Assembly: GCF_036244895.1 (NCBI RefSeq)
Contig: NZ_BQKE01000005.1
Span: 62,001 to 126,000 of the forward strand
Length of the DNA stretch: 64,000 nucleotides
Source of the DNA: Persicobacter diffluens
GTDB taxonomy: Bacteria; Bacteroidota; Bacteroidia; Cytophagales; Cyclobacteriaceae
Reading direction: 5' to 3'
Shown: in pieces, positions 50,379 to 58,410 of the stretch
How positions within the stretch are numbered: position 1 is the first letter of the stretch
Layout of the letters: each line of letters starts with the position of its first letter
Translations under genes and position numbers: made by a program
The notes under the pieces: model-generated
Database searches by the model: none
What the model saw: only the letters and a program-made list of their open reading frames with translations
What the model was told of the DNA's origin: nothing

Positions 50379-51377
50379 TCATTCTGCGCCTACACCCTGT
50401 GTCACTCTAACGACTACATAGGCTTTTCTATTCAGTGCATCAAGGGTCAAATCCATATCAAAAATAGGTTTAGACATAGTAGTGACCTCATCATCTGTCA
50501 TGAATCTGAGGGTAACATCACCCGTTTCATCCGGACCACAAACCGTGCTTTCTTCACTAATTTTATTGCCTTCAGCATCCAGCTCCACATCGATTTTTCT
50601 ATACTCCAGATCAATTTCAAACATTAATTCTGCACCAGTAGAAACTTCTGAACTCAACCATTCCTTTCTAAAGGTATCATCATTCTTAATGGCTGCCCAC
50701 TCTGCATCCGCCCAATACGGGGAATTAAGAAATTTGAAGGAAGCATAGTGACTCTGCACCCCAGTGAACGTCTTCTTATAAATAAACGTATCTCCTTCAC
50801 GTGGAATATTCGTCTTTTCACTTGAAAGATCCCAACCCAACATAGAACCAGGGCCACCCACGGCAAACATTTGCGAGAAGTCGGTATCTGTACATTCCAA
50901 ATTGTCCGGATCAATAGGGCTTCTTACTACTTCCTTGGTCACAATAGCTTCTGCCGTAATCTTTTGCGAAGAAGGACTATACTTAATCGTTAAGTTCACT
51001 TCCGGCGCTTCCCACTCATACTCCAGTTTTGCTTCTGAGATAAAATTAATTGCAGAAGATTCATTTCCTTCCGTCACATCTCCGATGGCATTTACCGTTG
51101 CACCCAAAGCTGCTGACAATAGTCCCTCTTCCAAATCAAGGGCAGCGCCCGTACTAATTTTTTCTCCGGAAGGAGCAATGATCGAATAACTCACCGAAGA
51201 TTTAGCCACACCATTAATAGTAAAGGATGGCAAGTCAGCACCCATCATCTCCGAGATCTGTCCGTCCACCTCTATTCTATAAGGTGCTACTGTGGTATCT
51301 TCCTTATTCTCATCGCTACAAGCGGTGAAGCAAAATGCCAAAAAGGCAAGGGTCGAAAATTTTAAAAAATCCCTCAT
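50379..51377 (-). CDS. SusE/F-like surface glycan-binding lipoprotein
   Basis: 332 residues. Lipobox FTAC at about 20, followed by SDENKEDTT, an acidic stretch that often marks surface-exported Bacteroidota lipoproteins. Residues about 35-150 look like an Ig-type SusE domain. The C-terminal half (from about 170) has FAVGGPGSMLGWDLS and SHYASFKFLNSPYWADAEW, the pattern of SusE/SusF starch-binding-like domains (VGxxxxxGWD). It probably binds the glycan at the cell surface beside SusC/D. It is transcribed divergently from susC rather than downstream of susD, which is less usual. Family assignment is by pattern; the glycan is unknown. Confidence 0.7.
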   Translation of the reverse strand: MRDFLKFSTLAFLAFCFTACSDENKEDTTVAPYRIEVDGQISEMMGADLPSFTINGVAKSSVSYSIIAPSGEKISTGAALDLEEGLLSAALGATVNAIGDVTEGNESSAINFISEAKLEYEWEAPEVNLTIKYSPSSQKITAEAIVTKEVVRSPIDPDNLECTDTDFSQMFAVGGPGSMLGWDLSSEKTNIPREGDTFIYKKTFTGVQSHYASFKFLNSPYWADAEWAAIKNDDTFRKEWLSSEVSTGAELMFEIDLEYRKIDVELDAEGNKISEESTVCGPDETGDVTLRFMTDDEVTTMSKPIFDMDLTLDALNRKAYVVVRVTQGVGAE

Positions 51378-51762
51378 TTTTCAATAATTAAAATAATATA
51401 AATAATAAAAGGCGATTGGTTTTAGTGCCTCCGTAACAATTGTAAATGTAGGGAGCCCTGCTAAGGGCGATCTCCAATAATTGCCCGAAAAAGAGTAAAA
51501 TCATATTTTTCAAAATACACTTTCCGAAAGTCAATCACCCACAGCCCTTTAGGCATTTTACATACAATAAGCCTTTAATTTATAAGCTGATCCTAATTTT
51601 TAGGTATAGAAAAAGATGTATATTTAACGGCTTAAGCCTGCCCATAAAGCGATATTTTTCAACTTTACTCTTTATTGGGCACTTTTTGCGAATGGCTGCT
51701 TTTTTTTTGCCTTTCATTTACAGTCAATGATTGTAAAGAATTTTTTAACCAAATAATTAGTA
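51378..51762. promoter_or_regulatory. Divergent promoter region of SusE/F-like gene and susC
   Basis: 385 bases separating divergent PUL genes. Two inverted arms are seen: GCCC-A-AAAGAGTAAA at 51483-51500 (plus) and TTTACTCTTTATTGGGC at 51664-51680, which is the same motif on the minus strand. Each lies about 90-115 bases from the start it faces. The motif AAGAGTAAA(A) recurs as an inverted pair upstream of the RhaT-like gene. This is a candidate binding site for the HTCS or another regulator. No confident TAnnTTTG promoter box was assigned. Confidence 0.5.
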
Positions 51763-54700
51763 ATGGCTAGGTACATATTCTTTTTGACCAAAGCCCATCT
51801 GCGTTTAATGGGCACGCTACCAATTTTATTTTTATTACTATTTAATACTCATGTGTATGGACAAAATCGTACGATAAGTGGAGTGGTTATGGACGCGGAC
51901 GGCCCGATACCCGGCGTCAATATCCAGTTAGAGGGCACGACGATCGGCACCATGACCGACTTTGAAGGACGCTATGAAGTCAACCTCAGGGATCAGGAAG
52001 ACCCGATACTCATTTATAAATTTGTCGGATATAAAACCGTTCGGGAAATTGTAGGGAACAGAAACACCATTGATGTGTCTTTGGAAATGGATGTTCAGGA
52101 ATTGGAAGAATTAGTCGTGATCGGATATGGAGAGGTGAAAAAGAAAGACCTCACCGGAGCGGTAGGCATGGTGGAAACCGAAGACCTGACCCAATTTCCG
52201 GTATCCGATGTGAGCAATGCGCTCGAAGGTAGAGTCGCCGGAGTCTTTGTAAGTTCCACTTCAGAACCTGGCGGTGTGGCCAATATGAATATCAGGGGTA
52301 TAGGTTCCGTTAACGGTAATTCCAATCCGCTGTTCGTGGTAGACGGTATCCAAATGGACAATATTTCGGGCATCAACCCCAATGATATTGAAAACATGCA
52401 GGTGCTTAAGGATGCTTCTTCGGCGGCCATTTATGGTTCTCGTGCTGCAAATGGCGTGGTGTTGATTACCACCAAATCCGGAAAGTCGGGAGAGCAAAAG
52501 ATATCGGTGAACCTGGAAAGTGGGGTAAGTCAGGTGTCCAACTCCTTTTCAATGATGAATACGGATCAATATGCCCAATATACCCGGGACCTTTTTAACA
52601 ATGCCTCTACACCGCAATTTCCACAAAGCCCTCCGGCATGGGTAGAGGATCCTGCGATTATGGCCACCAATACCGATTGGCAAAATGAGGTATTCAAACC
52701 AGGGACCATGACCAAAGCCGACTTCTCTATTTCCGGCGGAAATGATCATGGGACCTACAGAGCTTCCCTGGGCTATATCAATCAGAGTGGTACGATTGAC
52801 AATTCAGGCTTTGAGCGAATTAACCTGAGCATTAACTCCAAACAAAAGCGTGGTGCCCTGACCTTTGGCATCGCCTCCAACATGTTTATCTCGGATAAGG
52901 AAAGCTCCAAACTATCGGCCAATTCCTTTTCCCATATGATTTACACCGCGGCACCGCAAATGCCGGTATACGATCCTAACAACCTCAATGGTTTTGGCGC
53001 CCCGTCTATTGCACTTACCGGGCAAAATAACACCCCAAACCCTATGGTAGGTTCGTTATATGAAAATACCACAAAACGGTATGGCATCATGAGTAATATT
53101 TATGCGGAATTTAATATTATCAAAGGGTTGGATTTCCGTACCGACGTAAATACTAATTTTGTAAGTCGCAACAACCAGGAATATAATCCAATTATTGATC
53201 AGGGTTCTGCCGGCGCATTAAATGAGCGTTCCAACTACCTGAATAAAGTAGAAGATACCCGCTTTGACTATAACGTGGAGAGTTATTTCAAATTCAACCG
53301 TACTTTTGGGGACCATTCCATCAATGCCATGGCCGGAGGAACCCTGAATGTAGAAAACTTATTGGGTACTCAAATTAGCGCGACCAATATTGAAGAAGGT
53401 ACCATGGTTCCCCAGACAGGAAATGTAGGTACCGCCTACGGATTCAACAGAACCTATCGCCTGGCCTCCGTTTTGGGCCGTGTAAATTACAGCTTCAAAG
53501 ACCGCTATTTATTTACGGCGAGTTTCCGCCGTGACGGTTCCTCTCGCTTTGTCAACAACAAATGGGGTTCCTTTCCTTCTTTCTCCGCAGGATGGCGCAT
53601 CTCTGATGAGCCTTTTATGAAAGGCTTAACGGAAACCATTTCCAATTTGAAATTACGTGCGGGTTATGGAGAATTGGGTGGCCTTGGAGGAAATTCCATG
53701 CCGGTGCTTAATAACCAAATTCTGTATCCCTTTCCTTCCGGCGGATACCAGGGGGTAGCGCCAATTGAGCTTTCAAATCCGAACCTCACCTGGGAACGCG
53801 TTCAGCAAACCAATATTGGTTTGGACATGGGTTTTTGGGACGACAGAATATTACTGACGGGAGAATACTTTATCCGTAATTCCCATGATATGTTAATGCA
53901 GTCCGTGAACCCGGGATATTCCGGTATCCGTGGTGACAACTGGGTAAATCTGGGCTCGATGACCAATAAAGGGGTGGAAATGAGCATCACCTTTAATCAC
54001 CAGAGTGATAATGGCCTAAAGCAGTCGGTTACCTTCAACACTACTTTGATTCGCAATGAAGTCACGGAGCTACCGGAATCTTATTTGGGTGGCGTGACCA
54101 ATGAAGCCAGCCACCTGGTAGTAGGGCAACCTATAGGTGTTTTTTATGGCTATGTGCGCGATGGGCTCAACCCAATCACCGGAACACAGATGTTTAGAGA
54201 TGTCAATGGTGACTTTGAGGTGAACGGAGAGGATCGTGAGGTGTTAGGTTCGCCACATCCTACCTATTATCTGGGATTAAATTACAATGCCTCCTACAAA
54301 GGATTTGACTTCTCCATCTTCCTGCAGGGTGCCGGTGGTCACCAGCTTTACAATATGACCAAGCAGAATTTGGAGGGAACTTCCTCCTATGGCAACCGCT
54401 TAGACTATGTCAATGACCGTGCATGGCGTGAGGATAATCCTAATGGCACATTGCCTCGTATCACCGCTAAAAATGAATCCAGTCACCCTGGTATTACCAA
54501 TGATGTGATTTCGGATCGCTGGATTGAAGATGCGGCTTATTTAAGAGTAAAAAATATTCAAATAGGCTATACCTTCCCTCAGGCATTACAAGACCGATGG
54601 GGTACAAACAACCTGCGGGTATATGTAAGTGGCATTGACCTATTTACCTTTACCAATTACAGCGGACTGGATCCTAGCTTCGTTAGCTCCTACTCTCAGT

Positions 54701-54777
54701 CTTTCCAATTAGGATATGATAATACCGGATATCCACCGGTACGTAGTTTCACCGCAGGTTTACAATTGTCATTCTAA
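51763..54777 (+). CDS. SusC-like TonB-dependent transporter
   Basis: 1004 residues. Signal peptide to about 34 (HVYGQ), then a carboxypeptidase-regulatory-like domain (about 36-115, ISGVVMDADGPIPGVNIQLEG), plug domain (about 115-240, ELVVIGYGEVKKKDLTGAV and DASSAAIYGSRAANGVVLIT) and a 22-strand barrel ending in the expected aromatic residue (LQLSF). SusC proteins import oligosaccharides across the outer membrane with energy from TonB. susD starts 11 bases downstream. This is the only SusC in the window, although enzymes for the same glycan spread over 60 kb. Confidence 0.97.
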   Translation: MARYIFFLTKAHLRLMGTLPILFLLLFNTHVYGQNRTISGVVMDADGPIPGVNIQLEGTTIGTMTDFEGRYEVNLRDQEDPILIYKFVGYKTVREIVGNRNTIDVSLEMDVQELEELVVIGYGEVKKKDLTGAVGMVETEDLTQFPVSDVSNALEGRVAGVFVSSTSEPGGVANMNIRGIGSVNGNSNPLFVVDGIQMDNISGINPNDIENMQVLKDASSAAIYGSRAANGVVLITTKSGKSGEQKISVNLESGVSQVSNSFSMMNTDQYAQYTRDLFNNASTPQFPQSPPAWVEDPAIMATNTDWQNEVFKPGTMTKADFSISGGNDHGTYRASLGYINQSGTIDNSGFERINLSINSKQKRGALTFGIASNMFISDKESSKLSANSFSHMIYTAAPQMPVYDPNNLNGFGAPSIALTGQNNTPNPMVGSLYENTTKRYGIMSNIYAEFNIIKGLDFRTDVNTNFVSRNNQEYNPIIDQGSAGALNERSNYLNKVEDTRFDYNVESYFKFNRTFGDHSINAMAGGTLNVENLLGTQISATNIEEGTMVPQTGNVGTAYGFNRTYRLASVLGRVNYSFKDRYLFTASFRRDGSSRFVNNKWGSFPSFSAGWRISDEPFMKGLTETISNLKLRAGYGELGGLGGNSMPVLNNQILYPFPSGGYQGVAPIELSNPNLTWERVQQTNIGLDMGFWDDRILLTGEYFIRNSHDMLMQSVNPGYSGIRGDNWVNLGSMTNKGVEMSITFNHQSDNGLKQSVTFNTTLIRNEVTELPESYLGGVTNEASHLVVGQPIGVFYGYVRDGLNPITGTQMFRDVNGDFEVNGEDREVLGSPHPTYYLGLNYNASYKGFDFSIFLQGAGGHQLYNMTKQNLEGTSSYGNRLDYVNDRAWREDNPNGTLPRITAKNESSHPGITNDVISDRWIEDAAYLRVKNIQIGYTFPQALQDRWGTNNLRVYVSGIDLFTFTNYSGLDPSFVSSYSQSFQLGYDNTGYPPVRSFTAGLQLSF

Positions 54778-54788
54778 TTTTTTTAATT

Positions 54789-56327
54789 ATGCTAAACTGT
54801 AGTAAATTTTTCAAAAAATATTTCCTGGGCCTGATCCTGTTATTTTCCTTAACATCCTGTGAAGATTGGCTCACCGTAGATTTGGTAGATAGTGTTACCC
54901 CTGATAACTACTATAAATCCAAAGAACAAATGGACAAGGCGCTGATTGCCGCCTATTCCCCATTAGCCAATATGGGCATGTATCGCCAAATATTTGGCGT
55001 GGTGTTAGATTTAGGCTCCGATGATGTCTTTACCCTGGAGGGCTCATTTTTAGGTTATATGAATTATAATGTAGCCAATGATGATGAAAACCTATTCAAA
55101 CGTGGTAGAAAGACTACGGAGACAGAGGTGATCGCCGGTTATGGTATTTACAATTCCATTTACGAAGGCATCATGCGTTGCAACATCGTTTTAGATAAAT
55201 TACCGGATTCTGAAGTGCCGGATGATGCACAAATTGAAGGGGAAGCACGCTTTTTAAGAGCACTATATTTCAGACATCTGATGAATTTGTGGGATCAGGG
55301 AGTCGTGATTACCGAGGAAAATTATAATGATATCGCCATTCCTTTTACCTCTACCAGCAATATGGCTCCGGTAATTGAGGCGGACCTCAAGCTGATTCTA
55401 GAAAAAGAAATGTTACCTCATGCTACCGATGGTAATTTCCAAACCGGTCGTGCCAATATTGAAACCACCCAGGCACTGCTTGCCCGCCATTACCTTTACC
55501 AGGGCATGCCGGAAAAGGCGGAACCGCTTTTGGCCGCGATTATTGAAAGCAACAGCTATGCGCTTATTCCGATAGATCAGGTATTTTCTGTTGCCGGAGA
55601 TAACAGCAGCGAGAGTGTTTTTGAGGTACAAGTGTCAGATGCTATAGGCGGATCTACTCCTTGGTTTGATGATAACAAAGCTTCGGCTCCATCGTCTTTG
55701 CGTAACAACTTCATCGGCCCTACTCAAACCGGAGCATGGCAAAATATTATTCCAACTCATGACCTTGTCAATACATTTGAGGCGAATGATTTACGTAAGC
55801 AAAACTTCATTCTTTCTGACGGTGACCCTATCCCATATGAAGAAGGAGTAAATTACCGCGCTTCAGACGCCTTTCCCTATTGTGTGCTTAAAGGCATTAA
55901 GTCCGGGGCTTATGCTAATGCGGAAAATGGAAGCGGTCAGCATACGGAAAACTTCCCTATTATTCGCTATGCGGATGTATTGCTGATGCATGCCGAAACT
56001 ATCCTTTCCTCCAACCCTACCAAAGCCATTGAAGAAATCAATCAGGTACGGGCCAGAGCTTTTGGCTACGCAACGGTACAAGAGTTGATAGCAGCCGGAG
56101 AAAGTATCGAAGATTATCGTGCCAGAAAAGGGATTTCCTTATTTGAAGCCCTGAAACATGAACGCCGAAAAGAATTTTGCTTTGAAGGCCTTCGCTATTT
56201 TGATTTGGTACGATGGGGCGATGCTGAGAAAAACACCATTATGACGCAGCGAGGATGGAACAAAAGCAAGGAACGTTACTATCCACTACCACAGGAGGAC
56301 ATTAACTTCAATGATTCCTTCCTATAA
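54789..56327 (+). CDS. SusD-like glycan-binding lipoprotein
   Basis: 512 residues. Lipobox SLTSC at about 24, then the typical SusD N-terminus EDWLTVDLVDSVTPDNYYKS. The tetratricopeptide-like core and RagB/SusD C-terminal domain are visible (FPIIRYADVLLMHAE, NQVRARAFGY, HERRKEFCFEGLRYFDLVRWG). It caps the SusC barrel and hands oligosaccharides to it. The gene is tightly linked to susC and followed by repeat R6 and a terminator, so susCD form a separate transcript from the enzymes downstream. Confidence 0.97.
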   Translation: MLNCSKFFKKYFLGLILLFSLTSCEDWLTVDLVDSVTPDNYYKSKEQMDKALIAAYSPLANMGMYRQIFGVVLDLGSDDVFTLEGSFLGYMNYNVANDDENLFKRGRKTTETEVIAGYGIYNSIYEGIMRCNIVLDKLPDSEVPDDAQIEGEARFLRALYFRHLMNLWDQGVVITEENYNDIAIPFTSTSNMAPVIEADLKLILEKEMLPHATDGNFQTGRANIETTQALLARHYLYQGMPEKAEPLLAAIIESNSYALIPIDQVFSVAGDNSSESVFEVQVSDAIGGSTPWFDDNKASAPSSLRNNFIGPTQTGAWQNIIPTHDLVNTFEANDLRKQNFILSDGDPIPYEEGVNYRASDAFPYCVLKGIKSGAYANAENGSGQHTENFPIIRYADVLLMHAETILSSNPTKAIEEINQVRARAFGYATVQELIAAGESIEDYRARKGISLFEALKHERRKEFCFEGLRYFDLVRWGDAEKNTIMTQRGWNKSKERYYPLPQEDINFNDSFL

Positions 56328-56331
56328 TGAT

Positions 56332-56493
56332 TAAAGCGTGTTTAAGCTCTAAATTCATTACGGAAAAAATGATTATTTCAAAAGTGATTCTTGGTTTTTT
56401 GAGAAATTATAAAAACCCTTTATAAAATATCATTCCATATCGCTTCCATCATTCGAATTTCCGATGGAGTCAGGAGATTTTTAAACATGCTCT
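56332..56493 (-). repeat. Dispersed repeat family R, copy R6
   Basis: Begins AAAGCGTGTTTAAGC five bases after the susD stop; contains TTTTGAGAAATTAT, ATATCGCTTCCATCATTCG and AATTTCCGATGGAG; ends TTTTTAAACATGCTCT. The central part is diverged. It is placed directly between the susD stop and its terminator. Confidence 0.75.
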
Positions 56494-56528
56494 AAAGTGG
56501 TGTAGTTCTTCTGCACCACTTTTTTTTA
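56494..56528 (+). terminator. Intrinsic terminator after susD
   Basis: Stem AAAGTGGTGTAG / CTGCACCACTTT with loop TTCTT, followed by T-rich sequence. It separates susCD from the DUF4038-GH3 pair. Confidence 0.88.
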
Positions 56529-56559
56529 AGATCAAAAAAAAATTCAGACCTATATTTTC

Positions 56560-58410
56560 ATGAAAAATTATATCTTTTTTTTAACCCTCATCCTGCTTTT
56601 CTGGGGTTGCGGTGAAAAAACCATCAAAACCTACGAGGTGCAGGAGGTATGCCTGACCTTGGAAAATGAATATGAAAATCCATATGTAGATGTTGAAGCC
56701 TGGATTACCCTGGAGGGACCTGGCATTCAAAAAAAGATTTATGGCTTTTGGGACGGGGATAAAACTTATAAATTTCGCTGGGTAGCCACCACGGCAGGCC
56801 AATGGCGTTGGGAAAGTCATGCTCAAACTCCGGATGCTGGTCTGGTGGGTAAAAAAGGATCGGCAATGGCTGAAGAATGGTCGGAAGAGGAGCGCTTACA
56901 AAACCCCAACAGAAGGGGCTTCTTGACCACCGCCCCGAGTGGCCGCTCCTATCAATATGCCGATGGGACTGATTTCTTTATGTTGGCCGATACCTGGTGG
57001 TCAGCGGCCACCTGGCGATTCCCACTGAAGGGACATACGCCAGCAGCCCAATATCAGCCAAAAGAAGGTATTAGCTTCGAGCAGGCTGTACAATTCCGAA
57101 AAAATCAGGAATTTAATACGGTGGGCATCATTGCTGCCTTTCCCAATTGGCGTGCTGATCAATATCCGGCAGCAAGCTCCGACCAGGAGGGAACGGCGAT
57201 CCGTCAGGCATGGGAGAAAAACGGGCAAAACACCGGAAAGGATATGCATGATGAACATGGGAATATGCCCTTCGAATTAAGAAAAAACTCTGATGTGATC
57301 GCTGACTTTGACCGCATTGTTCCGGCTTATTTTCAAAGTTTAGATGCAAAAATTGATTACCTCAGCGAGGAAGGTTTTGTGACTTTTCTGGAAACGGTTC
57401 GTCGGGATCATGGGCCAATTTGGAAGAAAAACCATGATTTTAATGCCTCCTTCTCCCGCTATGTGCAATATATCATCGCGCGCTATGGCGCCTATAATAT
57501 TATATTTAGCGGTATCCACTTAGATTTTATCATTGAAAAATATTCCCTTAGCGAGCAGGAATTCAATCAGGCTTTGACTTATCATTTCGATAAATACGGT
57601 CCTCTACCCTACGGGCAACCACACACCATTCTCATTGATGGATCCACTTACAAGCGATTCGGACATGGCGATCAGGCCCCGTGGCTAACCATGCATTCGG
57701 TGGGAAATGTACCCCGAAATCATGGTTTCTACCCCATGATTGAAGAAATCTATCATTTGGATCACCCCTATCCTGTGGCCAATCTGGAACCTTATTACCC
57801 GGGTTGGAATCATGATTACCATAACCGTGTTGCTGGAGAATTACCAGAACCCAACTCAGAGCGGGATCATTACTTTGGCAGAACGCAAATGTACGGCAGT
57901 GTATTTTCCGGTGCGCTGGTGGGACATATGTATGGAACGGGCGCCTACTGCGGCAGCACCAGCGGAGAGCCTTACGAGGAGGGTGCACGTCCCTTTATTT
58001 GGGAGGGGCTGAATTACAGTTCCGGGGCACAAATGCAATTCTTAAAAAAATTCATCACTTCCGAAGGCGACCAATACCAATATTGTGTCCCTAAAAAGGA
58101 ATTGCTGCTCCCTCATAAGGCGAACAATGCGCAGGAGAATGGACTGGATGGCTGGGCATTTATGCTGCTTCATCCTACACAGGAGTTGGCCTTCTCTTAC
58201 TTTGAAAATCTGGCAGAAATCCCTACCGTACAGGGCCTGAAAAATAATGAAAAGTATCAATTACAATGGTTTAACCCTATTACCGGTGAGTGGATAAAGA
58301 CTTCCAAAACCTATGAAAGTGATGGCTCCGGCCAGCTTCCATTATCCGCTTTTCCGGATGGAAAACCGATTGCTCAACAAGATTGGTGTTTAAAAATTGT
58401 AAAAGCATGA
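56560..58410 (+). CDS. DUF5060/DUF4038 (GH140-like) putative glycosidase lipoprotein
   Basis: 616 residues with a short lipoprotein signal (LLFWGC, cysteine at about 17). An N-terminal Ig-like DUF5060 domain (about 25-120, YGFWDGDKTYKFRW) precedes a DUF4038 TIM barrel (about 125-490, FMLADTWWSAATWRF; IIFSGIHLDFI) and a beta-rich C-terminal domain (about 525-610). In the related GH140 apiosidases a glutamate lies in a comparable strand; here E410 in VANLEPYYPG is the candidate nucleophile. Activity on a terminal or side-chain sugar is probable; apiosidase activity is not claimed. Its stop overlaps the start of the GH3 gene (ATGA at 58407-58410), so the two are translationally coupled. Confidence 0.82.
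   Translation: MKNYIFFLTLILLFWGCGEKTIKTYEVQEVCLTLENEYENPYVDVEAWITLEGPGIQKKIYGFWDGDKTYKFRWVATTAGQWRWESHAQTPDAGLVGKKGSAMAEEWSEEERLQNPNRRGFLTTAPSGRSYQYADGTDFFMLADTWWSAATWRFPLKGHTPAAQYQPKEGISFEQAVQFRKNQEFNTVGIIAAFPNWRADQYPAASSDQEGTAIRQAWEKNGQNTGKDMHDEHGNMPFELRKNSDVIADFDRIVPAYFQSLDAKIDYLSEEGFVTFLETVRRDHGPIWKKNHDFNASFSRYVQYIIARYGAYNIIFSGIHLDFIIEKYSLSEQEFNQALTYHFDKYGPLPYGQPHTILIDGSTYKRFGHGDQAPWLTMHSVGNVPRNHGFYPMIEEIYHLDHPYPVANLEPYYPGWNHDYHNRVAGELPEPNSERDHYFGRTQMYGSVFSGALVGHMYGTGAYCGSTSGEPYEEGARPFIWEGLNYSSGAQMQFLKKFITSEGDQYQYCVPKKELLLPHKANNAQENGLDGWAFMLLHPTQELAFSYFENLAEIPTVQGLKNNEKYQLQWFNPITGEWIKTSKTYESDGSGQLPLSAFPDGKPIAQQDWCLKIVKA

Noticed and set aside
56332..56559. Small RNA or riboswitch between susD and the DUF4038 gene
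   Set aside because: The interval is explained by repeat R6 and an ordinary terminator; no conserved riboswitch motif is visible.
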